Below are positions 8,723-16,158 of a stretch of DNA of 64,000 bases, piece after piece; within the stretch, counting starts at the first letter, position 1; each line of letters starts with the position of its first letter. Made by a program: the position numbers and the translations under genes. A model generated the notes under the pieces. It saw only the letters and a list, made by a program, of their open reading frames with translations. It had not been told where the DNA came from and searched no databases. The DNA comes from Bacteroidales bacterium. Its GTDB lineage: Bacteria > Bacteroidota > Bacteroidia > Bacteroidales > Paludibacteraceae. The DNA lies in NCBI GenBank assembly GCA_012837935.1, contig DUQG01000038.1:124001-188000 (forward strand), read 5' to 3'.

Positions 8723-8749
8723 CAGCGACTGGCTTTGAGCCAATCGCTG
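8723..8749. repeat. Hairpin repeat, family B copy 1
   Basis: Stem CAGCGACTGGCT / AGCCAATCGCTG with one G-T pair and a 3-nt loop, in the divergent gap between dgkA and the nuclease gene. Two related hairpins with the same TGGCT...AGCCA core are at 31006-31038 and 38675-38702. Confidence 0.65.
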
Positions 8750-8794
8750 GGTGGTTATGAATATGAAAAATAGAAAGTTTAACAAAAATTTAAT

Positions 8795-9310
8795 ATGCAA
8801 TACATGAAAAATATCAGTTTACTTCCGCTTTTAATCATTTTGTTGTTTGGCTGTAGCAATAGCATTGCGAGAGCTAATGAACCGAGAGCAGAGCGTTTTG
8901 CGCAAGAAAAAATTTACTACGAAATTTATAAATTTGTGGATGGTGATACTTTTTGGATTACTGATGGAAAGGGTAGAAAAGAAAAAATCCGCTTTATTGG
9001 TATTGATGCGCCGGAACCTAGAAGTGTAGGAAAAAAGAAAAAGCAACCTTATGGTGAAGAGGCATCCGCCTTTGTCAAAAAATACTTAAAAGGGAAAAAA
9101 GTTCGTTTGGAATTTGATGTTCAGAAATACGACCGCTATCAACGGACATTAGCGTACATTTGGCTTGAGGACGGTACTTTGCTGAATGATTATATTGTCA
9201 GAAATGGCTATGCAGTGGTTTCCACTTTTCCACCGAATGTAAAATATCAGCAACGATTTCTGAAAAGCGAACGATATGCGCGAGAGAAAAAACTGGGAAT
9301 GTGGAAATAG
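8795..9310 (+). CDS. Thermonuclease (SNase) family lipoprotein
   Basis: A 171-residue secreted nuclease-like protein. The signal peptide ends in a lipobox, LLFGC, so it is probably lipidated. The OB-fold SNase domain follows with VDGDTFWI and IRFIGIDAPE (metal-binding Asp), KKYLKGKKVRLEFD, DRYQRTLAYIWL (catalytic Arg region) and a C-terminal EKKLGMWK. All hallmark residues appear intact, so calcium-dependent DNA/RNA hydrolysis at the cell surface or in the periplasm is likely. A second ATG 3 codons later could be the real start. Confidence 0.9.
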   Translation: MQYMKNISLLPLLIILLFGCSNSIARANEPRAERFAQEKIYYEIYKFVDGDTFWITDGKGRKEKIRFIGIDAPEPRSVGKKKKQPYGEEASAFVKKYLKGKKVRLEFDVQKYDRYQRTLAYIWLEDGTLLNDYIVRNGYAVVSTFPPNVKYQQRFLKSERYAREKKLGMWK

Positions 9311-9378
9311 CCTAAGTGGCAGTATTAATATTGTACGCTTGTTAAAAAAACTTTATCTTTTATAAGCTACTCATTCTC

Positions 9379-9410
9379 GTTGAGTGGCTTAATTTATTTT
9401 ATTATCTTTG
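9379..9410 (+). promoter_or_regulatory. Promoter upstream of parA
   Basis: GTTG (9379-9382), a 20-bp spacer, then TATCTTTG (9403-9410): a good match to the Bacteroidetes TTTG-n19-TAnnTTTG promoter, 80 bp before the parA ATG. Confidence 0.55.
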
Positions 9411-9489
9411 CAGAGTATAAAAATTATCTTAAAAGTTTCAATTAGGATGTTTTATATTCTATTATCTGACACTTAATAATGAAAATAAA

Positions 9490-10254
9490 ATGGGAAAAAT
9501 TATTTCTATAGCCAATCAAAAAGGTGGAGTGGGCAAAACAACTACTGCTATTAATTTAGCGGCTGCGCTCGCCGGTTTAGGTAAAAAAGTTTTAATCGTA
9601 GATGCTGACCCACAGGCAAATGCGTCATCGGGATTGGGTATTGATATTCGCAAATTGCAATTTACTGTTTATGAATGTTTGATTGATGGTGTGCCCATCA
9701 CGCAAGCTATCCACAAAACAGAAATCGGCAATCTTTCTATACTACCTTCGCATATTGATTTGGTAGGTGCTGAAATTGAACTTCTGAACTTGACAGATCG
9801 AGAATTTGTGATGAAAAGAATGCTTGATCCCGTGGTAAGCAATTACGATTTTATTCTTATTGACTGCTCGCCTTCATTGGGTTTGATTACGGTTAATGCG
9901 CTGACGGCTTCCGATTCGGTTATTATTCCTGTACAAAGTGAATACTTTGCTTTGGAAGGAATTAGTAAGTTGTTAAATACCATTAAAATAATCAAGGGTA
10001 GACTAAATGCTAGTTTGGAAATAGAAGGTTTCTTAATCACGATGTTTGATAATCGTTTGCGTTCGGCTAATCAAGTGCTGGCAGAGGTGAAAAAGCACTT
10101 TGCCGATTTGGTTTTCGAAACTACTATTTTTAGAAATGTGCGATTGAGCGAGGCGCCAAGTCACGGGAAACCCATTTCGCTGTTTGACCCGGATTCAAAA
10201 GGAGCGATGAACTACGAGGATTTGGCAAAAGAATTAGTTGAAAGACAACAATAA
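9490..10254 (+). CDS. parA: Chromosome partitioning ATPase ParA
   Basis: A 254-residue deviant Walker ATPase that acts with ParB in origin segregation. It has the deviant Walker A motif KGGVGKTT near residue 10, Walker A' DADPQANAS, and Walker B FILIDCSPSLGLIT. Length and the ParB neighbour 14 bp downstream identify chromosomal Soj/ParA rather than a MinD or plasmid type. I see no clear parS sites nearby, but I cannot search exhaustively by eye. Confidence 0.97.
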   Translation: MGKIISIANQKGGVGKTTTAINLAAALAGLGKKVLIVDADPQANASSGLGIDIRKLQFTVYECLIDGVPITQAIHKTEIGNLSILPSHIDLVGAEIELLNLTDREFVMKRMLDPVVSNYDFILIDCSPSLGLITVNALTASDSVIIPVQSEYFALEGISKLLNTIKIIKGRLNASLEIEGFLITMFDNRLRSANQVLAEVKKHFADLVFETTIFRNVRLSEAPSHGKPISLFDPDSKGAMNYEDLAKELVERQQ

Positions 10255-10268
10255 AAAACTTTAATACT

Positions 10269-11153
10269 ATGGCAAAAACAATAGGATTAGGCAGAGGGCT
10301 GGGAGCGTTGATGGATTTAGATACGACCAGTATAAGTGGACCATCTTCGATTAATGAGGTAGAACTGGACTTGATTATACCTAACCCCAATCAGCCGAGA
10401 ACATTTTTTGACGAGGAGGCTTTGGAAGAATTAGCCGCTTCCATTAAAGAACTAGGTGTTATTTCCCCGATTACATTGCGTAAAAACGAGGATAACACCT
10501 ATATGATTATTGCCGGAGAAAGGCGATATAGAGCTGCAAAATCCATTGGGTTGAGAACTATTCCGGCATATATAAGAACTGCTGCTGACGACCAAATGAT
10601 GGAGATGGCGCTGATTGAAAATATACAGCGCGAGGATTTGAATGCCATTGAGATTGCACTTACTTTTTACCGATTAATAAAAGATTACAACCTTACGCAA
10701 GAACGCTTAAGTGAACGAGTTGGTAAAAAACGTGCAACTATTTCAAACTATATCCGTTTGCTACAACTTCCGGCTGAAATTCAAATGGGATTGAAAGACC
10801 GCAAAATAGATATGGGACACGCACGAGCCATTCTAGGACTAGAGAATGCGGCAGATCAACTGAAAATTTACAATCTTATTCTCAAAAATGCTTATCCGGT
10901 TCGTACGGTGGAAGGAATGGTAAGAAATTTCTTGGAAACAGGCAACTTTCAACCCAAAGAGAAAGAGAAACCGAAAAAGAGCAACAAGCTGAACGAACTG
11001 AAAGAGATGGGAGAGTTGAAATCTCATTTAAGTAAGATTTTCAGTGTAAAAGTACAGCTTACTTGCGATGAAAAAGGAAAAGGTAGAATTACTATTCCTT
11101 TTGCTAACGATGAGGAGTTGATGAAAATCATGCAGTTGATGGATAAGATTTAG
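10269..11153 (+). CDS. parB: Chromosome partitioning protein ParB
   Basis: A 294-residue parS-binding CTPase clamp. Features in order: N-terminal RGLGALM box that interacts with ParA, ParB/Srx CTPase domain with GERRYRAAKSIG and ENIQREDLNAIE (residues 75-125), helix-turn-helix LSERVGKKRATISNYIRLL (residues 145-165), a Lys/Glu-rich linker, and a C-terminal dimerisation domain. It forms an operon with parA. Confidence 0.97.
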   Translation: MAKTIGLGRGLGALMDLDTTSISGPSSINEVELDLIIPNPNQPRTFFDEEALEELAASIKELGVISPITLRKNEDNTYMIIAGERRYRAAKSIGLRTIPAYIRTAADDQMMEMALIENIQREDLNAIEIALTFYRLIKDYNLTQERLSERVGKKRATISNYIRLLQLPAEIQMGLKDRKIDMGHARAILGLENAADQLKIYNLILKNAYPVRTVEGMVRNFLETGNFQPKEKEKPKKSNKLNELKEMGELKSHLSKIFSVKVQLTCDEKGKGRITIPFANDEELMKIMQLMDKI

Positions 11154-11172
11154 CTTCCGACTCAAGCAAAAG

Positions 11173-11895
11173 TTGAAAAAAGGAATTATACTATATTTGT
11201 TTTTGTTTTGCTGTGTAGCAATCGCCACATCGCAGACACATAGTAGCGATACCACACAAGTTCTATCGCGCGACACACTTATTTCCAACATGGACGATAA
11301 GCTAATCTTGCAGCAAACGCAGCAAGTGGAGGTAGATACGCTAGAGATTGTGGTGGATACGTTGCAACAAAAAGAAAAATCTTCCCGTGCGAACTTCAAA
11401 CCGGACCCAACACGTGCAGTTTGGATGGGAGCACTTATTCCCGGGTTTGGGCAAATAGTAAATAAAAAATACTGGAAACTGCCTATTGTTTACGGTGGTT
11501 TTATGGGATTTGCGTATGCGCTAAGTTGGAATAATAATCGTTATGTGTCATACAAGAATGCTTATAGAGACATAATTGACGACGATCCAACAACAAATTA
11601 TCACGTAGAAATTCTACCGCGCGGATACACGTTGGAAAATTATCCCGGAGGGATATCAGTATATCGAGATAGGTTAAAAACCGGCATGGAACAGTTTAGA
11701 CGATACCGAGATATGACCATTTTGCTATCCATCGGATATTATGCTTTGGTTATGTTAGATGCCTTTGTTGACGCACAGTTGTACGATTTTGATATCACTC
11801 CCGACTTGGTGCTTAACGTGGCACCTGCGCGAATTCAATACAACGAACACAGCTCTAAGTCCGCTTTTGGACTGCATTGGAGCGTACGTTTCTAA
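11173..11895 (+). CDS. DUF5683 domain protein
   Basis: A 240-residue envelope protein 20 bp downstream of parB, a position I recall as conserved in Bacteroidales. It uses a TTG start; no in-frame ATG exists upstream, and the TTG opens a good signal peptide (KKGIILYLFLFCCVAIA). The conserved core AVWMGALIPGFGQIVNKKYWKLPIVYGGF contains two hydrophobic segments around residues 80-115, with a further one near 175-195. Function is unknown. Confidence 0.85.
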   Translation: MKKGIILYLFLFCCVAIATSQTHSSDTTQVLSRDTLISNMDDKLILQQTQQVEVDTLEIVVDTLQQKEKSSRANFKPDPTRAVWMGALIPGFGQIVNKKYWKLPIVYGGFMGFAYALSWNNNRYVSYKNAYRDIIDDDPTTNYHVEILPRGYTLENYPGGISVYRDRLKTGMEQFRRYRDMTILLSIGYYALVMLDAFVDAQLYDFDITPDLVLNVAPARIQYNEHSSKSAFGLHWSVRF

Positions 11896-11950
11896 AATTT
11901 CATTTAAAAACAATATAATTATCCGTAATTATTCCTAATAATGTTTTCAG

Positions 11951-12077
11951 TTGCCACGACTTTTAAGTCGTGGATTTAATGAATCTAAAGAAAATGGCTT
12001 CAGCCAAAATTTACATAAGTTTGGGCTAAAGCCCGTATTTTACTTTCAAGCTACCCACGACTTAAAAGTCGTGGCTA
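11951..12077. mobile_element. Mini hairpin element A2 (MITE-like, 127 bp)
   Basis: Left hairpin CCACGACTT-TT-AAGTCGTGG (11954-11973) and right hairpin CCACGACTT-AA-AAGTCGTGG (12055-12074) are exact reverse complements of each other. Inside are GGCTTCAGCC and GGGCTAAAGCCC, the same subterminal pieces as in the transposase-bearing copies. No coding capacity. It fills the gap between the DUF5683 gene and mltD. Confidence 0.8.
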
Positions 12078-12128
12078 TTTATTATAGGAAGCACTGCGAA
12101 TAACTATTAAAAAAATAAATCTCAATCA

Positions 12129-13487
12129 ATGATAAAATTTAATCACATCTTACTTTTTATTCTCTTTATGTTTTTCGGGTTTTCGGCTACGGCACAGAGT
12201 CCGCGTATCGTATCTGAGCGTAGTATAGCTGAATCCAATAAAGAGGTAAAAGCTAAGGTAAGTGATTTGACTGATGACTCGGATGAAACACCGATAGAAA
12301 ATGACGAAGAGGAAGGAGATGAAAATGAAATAGATACTGAGACCGTAATTCCGGATGATTTTACTAGCTCGTTGGATTATCTTCTACATAACTGGGCGGT
12401 GGATAAAAACGCTCCGGAAAACTGCAAATCGCGCCCCAATCCTTTGACAACAGAGGCTGATTATCGTGAAAGATTGAAGAAGTTGCCTCATTTAATCGAA
12501 ATGCCATACAATTCGATTGTAAAGGATTTTATAGAAATGTACACCCAGCAAAGGCGGAAACAGGTGGAGTACTTACTAGGCTTGAGCGATTATTACTTTC
12601 CGATTTTTGAGGCGGCTTTGGAGAAAGAAAAATTGCCGTTGGAGTTGAGATATCTTCCAATTATTGAGTCGGCATTAAATCCGAGAGCTGTATCCAGAGC
12701 GGGTGCTACGGGTATTTGGCAATTTATGATTGGTACGGGTAAAATGTATGGATTGGAAGTTACATCGCTGGTAGATGAGCGGATGGATCCGGCGAAATCG
12801 TCTTTGGCTGCAGCTAAGTTTTTGAAAGAACTTTATTCTATCTATTCCGATTGGCACTTGGCAATAGCAGCTTATAATTGTGGTCCGGGGAATGTGAATA
12901 AAGCCATCAGACGTGCTGACGGAAAACGTGATTTTTGGTCAATTTATCCTTATCTTCCTTCAGAAACACGCGCTTACGTACCCCTTTTTATCGCAGCTAA
13001 TTATGCGTTGACTTATGCACCGGAGCACCATCTTTGTCCGGCAAAAGTACGAATTCCCGTATTGACCGACACAATAATGCTAAATGAGCGTGTTCATTTG
13101 GAGCAAGTGTCTGCTGTGCTTAAAATGCCTCTTGATGAACTTCGCATTTTAAATCCGCAATACAGACGTGATATTGTTCCCGGCGATATAAAACCTTATC
13201 CGCTCTGTTTACCGCATAATTATGCGAATCTTTTTATTGACAATAGAGATAGTATTAGAGTATATAAAGCAGCTACATTAATTGAAAGGCGCGATGAAGT
13301 AGAAGTGTCTCAGGTAGCAAAAACCGATTCACGCTCAAAATATACCTATCATACGGTAAAAAAAGGTCAAAACTTAGGCTCTATTGCTAAAAGATACAGA
13401 ACTACGGTAAAGAAAATTCAGCGTGCGAATGGATTAAGATCAACGAAAATTAGAGCCGGACAACGGTTGAAAATTCCGAGAAGCTAA
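12129..13487 (+). CDS. mltD: Membrane-bound lytic transglycosylase with LysM (MltD-like)
   Basis: Cleaves peptidoglycan glycan strands to anhydromuropeptides. The 452-residue protein has a signal peptide, an acidic low-complexity linker (ENDEEEGDENEIDTE, residues 58-72), an SLT catalytic domain from about residue 140 with catalytic Glu in PIIESALNPRAVS and the GATGIWQFM and AIAAYNCGPGNVNKA motifs, and one LysM domain at the C-terminus (YHTVKKGQNLGSIAKRY). The linkage parAB-DUF5683-lytic transglycosylase is typical for the order. Confidence 0.93.
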   Translation: MIKFNHILLFILFMFFGFSATAQSPRIVSERSIAESNKEVKAKVSDLTDDSDETPIENDEEEGDENEIDTETVIPDDFTSSLDYLLHNWAVDKNAPENCKSRPNPLTTEADYRERLKKLPHLIEMPYNSIVKDFIEMYTQQRRKQVEYLLGLSDYYFPIFEAALEKEKLPLELRYLPIIESALNPRAVSRAGATGIWQFMIGTGKMYGLEVTSLVDERMDPAKSSLAAAKFLKELYSIYSDWHLAIAAYNCGPGNVNKAIRRADGKRDFWSIYPYLPSETRAYVPLFIAANYALTYAPEHHLCPAKVRIPVLTDTIMLNERVHLEQVSAVLKMPLDELRILNPQYRRDIVPGDIKPYPLCLPHNYANLFIDNRDSIRVYKAATLIERRDEVEVSQVAKTDSRSKYTYHTVKKGQNLGSIAKRYRTTVKKIQRANGLRSTKIRAGQRLKIPRS

Positions 13488-13589
13488 ATGTTGGGTGTTT
13501 GATGTAGGATGTTGTTTGGTTGTTATTACGCTTCGCTGTGATGTGTTCGTGGTTTTCTAGTTATTTTTACCTTAAACAAAAATACCATT

Positions 13590-14099
13590 ATGGCTAAAGA
13601 AAAACTTTATTATTCTATTCGTGAAGTGGCTGATATGTTTAATATCAATCAGTCCAATCTTCGTTTTTGGGAAAAAGAGTTTAAGCAACTAAAGCCTCGC
13701 AGAAACGACAAAGGTACCCGATTTTACACTAAAGAGAATATCCGGACGGTAAAGACAATAATTTATCTTATCGAAGAGCAGAAACTTACTTTGGAGGGAG
13801 TAAGAATGAGGCTTAATGAAAAGAAAAATGTGGTAGAGAAGCAGCAAGAAGTGGTCGAAAGATTAACAAAAGTTCGTGCAGAACTTAAGGTTATGATTTC
13901 TTCCTTAGGAAAACCGGACGGTATATCAGAACTTGATTTTATAGACGAGGCTGAGTATCTGGCTTATAATCCTAATCTGACTAAATCTGTAGAAGAGGAA
14001 ATTGAACCCGAAACCAAACCGCAAGAAAGTGTGCCTGATAAAGTTAAAAACACATCTGAAAGCACATCAGGTGCATCTCAGTTGGATTTATTTAGCTAA
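13590..14099 (+). CDS. MerR-family transcriptional regulator
   Basis: A 169-residue protein with an N-terminal MerR winged helix-turn-helix: YSIREVADMFNINQSNLRFWEKEF, then RFYTKENIRTVKTIIYLI. A coiled coil (residues 72-105) follows, and an acidic, low-complexity C-terminus ends DLFS. There are no effector-binding cysteines, so it is not a metal sensor of the classical kind. It is transcribed with the next gene, only 2 bp downstream. Confidence 0.9.
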   Translation: MAKEKLYYSIREVADMFNINQSNLRFWEKEFKQLKPRRNDKGTRFYTKENIRTVKTIIYLIEEQKLTLEGVRMRLNEKKNVVEKQQEVVERLTKVRAELKVMISSLGKPDGISELDFIDEAEYLAYNPNLTKSVEEEIEPETKPQESVPDKVKNTSESTSGASQLDLFS

Positions 14100-14101
14100 T
14101 C

Positions 14102-14428
14102 ATGTCATCCATAGATTATGAGAAAGTTACCATTGAAAAAATGGTACAGCTCTATTGCCGCAACAAACATAAGGACAAATCCGAAAAACTATGTCCCGAC
14201 TGCCAAGAGGTGCTAATTTATGCGCAAGATAGACTGGATAAATGTCCGTTTGGTGATGATAAAGGTGCTTGTTCGGAATGTTCGATTCATTGCTACAAGA
14301 AAGAAATGAAGGAGAAAGTGAAAGTTATCATGCGTTTTTCCGGTCCTCGAATGTTATTGTATCATCCTTTTGATTTTCTGATTCATTACACCAAAGACAA
14401 ATTGATAAAACAAAAACGCCGACGTTAA
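14102..14428 (+). CDS. YgbA/nitrous-oxide-stimulated-promoter family Cys-rich protein
   Basis: A 108-residue protein with seven cysteines in LCPDCQEVL, DKCPFGDDKGACSECSIHCYKKEM and an earlier YCRNKH. This spacing matches the YgbA_NO family (named from a nitrogen-oxide responsive gene in enterobacteria). Cysteines suggest metal or Fe-S binding; the activity is unknown. The C-terminal RMLLYHPFDFLIHY is also typical. The stop codon lies in the middle of a 44-bp palindrome. Confidence 0.85.
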   Translation: MSSIDYEKVTIEKMVQLYCRNKHKDKSEKLCPDCQEVLIYAQDRLDKCPFGDDKGACSECSIHCYKKEMKEKVKVIMRFSGPRMLLYHPFDFLIHYTKDKLIKQKRRR

Positions 14429-14448
14429 CGTCGGCGTTTTTGTTTTAT
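14405..14448. terminator. Bidirectional terminator, 44-bp perfect palindrome
   Basis: A loopless palindrome centred on GTTAAC; arm AACGCCGACGTT flanked by A-runs on one side and T-runs on the other, so both strands give a GC-rich stem followed by U-rich sequence. It lies between the convergent ygbA-like gene and ompH, and it overlaps the last eight codons of the former. Confidence 0.9.
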
Positions 14449-14460
14449 GTTGTTATTCAA

Positions 14461-15000
14461 TTATTTTGCAGGTGCTGGTGTAGCAGGTTTTTTGTCTGTA
14501 AGATTTAATTTCTTCTTTACTAATGGTGTAATGTCATTAGCAGCCGCACCTGTGTGAACAATTGTTTGAGAAGCCATATCGAAGATATAAGCATAATTGT
14601 TTTCAGTAGCTACATCGCTGATAGCTTTTGTAATCTTCTCACGTATTGGTGCTAAAAGCTCTTCTTGTTTTTTCATCACATCCAACTGTGCCTGCTGTCT
14701 GGTGTTGGCAATGCGTTGCTCACGGTCTTGTAGTTCAGCCATACGAGCTTGTTTGATACTTTCAGACATGGTTGCTTGTTTGTCTTGAAAATCTTTAATT
14801 TGTGCAGTAAGTTCTTGTTGCATTTTGTCCAAAATTTCTTCCCATTCAGTACCTATGTCGTTAAGCTGCTTTTGAATGGTTTCAACTTCAGGCATCAATG
14901 CGAATATTTCTTGAGAATTTACGTGACCAATTTTTTGGTTTTGAGCCATCAAACCCATCGGTAAAACGGCTAGCAATAATAAAGCAATTTTTTTAATCAT
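14461..15000 (-). CDS. OmpH/Skp family periplasmic chaperone, copy 1
   Basis: A 179-residue Skp-like chaperone for outer-membrane proteins. It has a signal peptide MIKKIALLLLAVLPMGLMAQ, then KIGHVNSQEIFALMPEVETI (first strand/helix), and a long Gln/Glu-rich coiled coil from residue 40 to 115. The ORF track's longer start (15081) reads into the duplicated leader and should be rejected. A Pro/Ala tail ends the protein. It is the last gene of the DUF6089-uppS-bamA-ompH-ompH group. Confidence 0.92.
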   Translation of the reverse strand: MIKKIALLLLAVLPMGLMAQNQKIGHVNSQEIFALMPEVETIQKQLNDIGTEWEEILDKMQQELTAQIKDFQDKQATMSESIKQARMAELQDREQRIANTRQQAQLDVMKKQEELLAPIREKITKAISDVATENNYAYIFDMASQTIVHTGAAANDITPLVKKKLNLTDKKPATPAPAK

Positions 15001-15026
15001 TTTTCTTTTTATTAAGTAAGTTGTTA

Positions 15027-15208
15027 TTGAACTTGTCTCGACTTTTAAAACATAGAGAACAATAGTTAAATATATGAGCATTTTTTGTTGTTTTTCGAGA
15101 ACATAGTAAAAAAATCGAAGATTTTTTTCGCTATTGTTTCCGAAACCATGAGAATATGCTCGTTTTTTTCTATGTTTGCTACTGTTTTGAAAAAGTCAAG
15201 ATGACTTC
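15027..15208 (-). repeat. 182-bp duplicated leader, copy 1 (upstream of ompH 1)
   Basis: Nearly identical to 15800-15981 (roughly 90% by eye) and of equal length. It ends 27 bp before the ompH start codon, so it probably carries promoter and leader. It contains a hairpin of nine A-T-rich pairs with loop GAA (15108-15128). In copy 2 the same loop reads TTC. No perfect TAnnTTTG box is visible on the minus strand; TATGTTTT near 15046-15053 is closest. Confidence 0.85.
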
Positions 15209-15251
15209 ATTTTCTAATTAGTTTTATTAATTGTGTGCAAAAATATATAAT

Positions 15252-15767
15252 TTATTTTGAATAATCCAATTTTTTTAGCACTTCGTCACTGATGTCAATT
15301 TTAGGCGATACGAATATAGCGCTCATAGCCGATGATTTATCAAAAACCAAGTCCAAGCCTTTGGCGGTGCTTATTTCTTGTATAGCATTATAAACTTCAT
15401 CTTGAATTGGCTTCATCAGGCTTTCTCTCTTTTTGAAAAGTTCGCCGTCCGGACCAAAGTATTTACGTTTCAGCTCTTGTGCTGCTTTTTCTTTAGCTAT
15501 AATTTCATCTTCACGCTTTACTTTCATCTCATCAGACATAAAAACAAGCTCGGTCTGATAATTTTTGTAAAGTTGTTGAACTTCTTTCATCAGTTCATCC
15601 ACTTCTGCTTGCCATTTTTTAGAAACTTGGTTAAGCTGTTCGTTAGCACTTTCAAATGCCGGAATATTTTTCATAATATATGCCATATCTATTGTGGCAA
15701 ACTTCTGAGCTTGTGCGGCAAATCCTAAGCCTGTTATAAGGCAGAGTGTTAAAAGTATTTTTTTCAT
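15252..15767 (-). CDS. OmpH/Skp family periplasmic chaperone, copy 2
   Basis: A 171-residue paralogue of the downstream OmpH, with signal peptide MKKILLTLCLITGLGFAAQAQ, the family start KFATIDMAYIMKNIPAFESA and a coiled coil from about residue 35 to 105. The longer ORF-track start (15854) runs into the duplicated leader: the first 18 residues predicted for both ORFs are identical for that reason. The two proteins are diverged although their leaders are not. Skp-type trimers escort barrel proteins to BamA, encoded next upstream in the operon. Confidence 0.92.
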   Translation of the reverse strand: MKKILLTLCLITGLGFAAQAQKFATIDMAYIMKNIPAFESANEQLNQVSKKWQAEVDELMKEVQQLYKNYQTELVFMSDEMKVKREDEIIAKEKAAQELKRKYFGPDGELFKKRESLMKPIQDEVYNAIQEISTAKGLDLVFDKSSAMSAIFVSPKIDISDEVLKKLDYSK

Positions 15768-15799
15768 ATTCGAAATAAAATTAATGGTAAAACTATATT

Positions 15800-15981
15800 T
15801 TGAACTCGTCTCGACTTTTAAAACATAGAGAACAATAGTTAAATATATGAGCATTTTTTATTGTTTTCCGTGAACATAGTAAAAAAATCTTCGATTTTTT
15901 TCGCTATTGTTTCCGAAACCACGAAAATATGCACGTTTTTTTCTATGTTTGCTACTGTTTTGAAAAAGTCAAGATAACTTC
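15800..15981 (-). repeat. 182-bp duplicated leader, copy 2 (upstream of ompH 2)
   Basis: Partner of 15027-15208. It ends 33 bp before the start codon of its ompH gene. The internal hairpin (15881-15901) has the stem AAAAAAATC/GATTTTTTT as in copy 1, but loop TTC, i.e. the hairpin is inverted in place. The remaining 178 bp to the bamA stop (15982-16158) are AT-rich with no recognisable feature apart from a TTTGCGACTTAGTGTCTTAG spacer phrase. Confidence 0.85.
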
Positions 15982-16158
15982 TTTTAAAGCAAAATTACGA
16001 TTATATAAATATCAAAATCTTTGCCAAAGTTTTTTTGAAAGTTTATAAAGCGTCTTTAATTATGAATTATGAATTATAAATGATGAAAGAATAAGGAATC
16101 CTTTGCGACTTAGTGTCTTAGCGTGAATTAGTTTACTCATTTTCACATTTCCACATTT

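Noticed and set aside
9490-11153. parAB as a sign of an integrated plasmid
   Set aside because: Chromosomal-type ParA/ParB lengths and the DUF5683-MltD context fit the native chromosomal locus; no replication or transfer genes nearby.
15001-15081. Longer ompH start in the ORF track (extra 27 residues)
   Set aside because: The extension is translated from the duplicated leader; the signal peptide starts at MIKKIALLLL (15000). The identical 18-residue beginning of both ORFs is only the repeat in translation.
15768-15854. Longer start for the second ompH
   Set aside because: Same reason; the signal peptide starts at MKKILLTL (15767).
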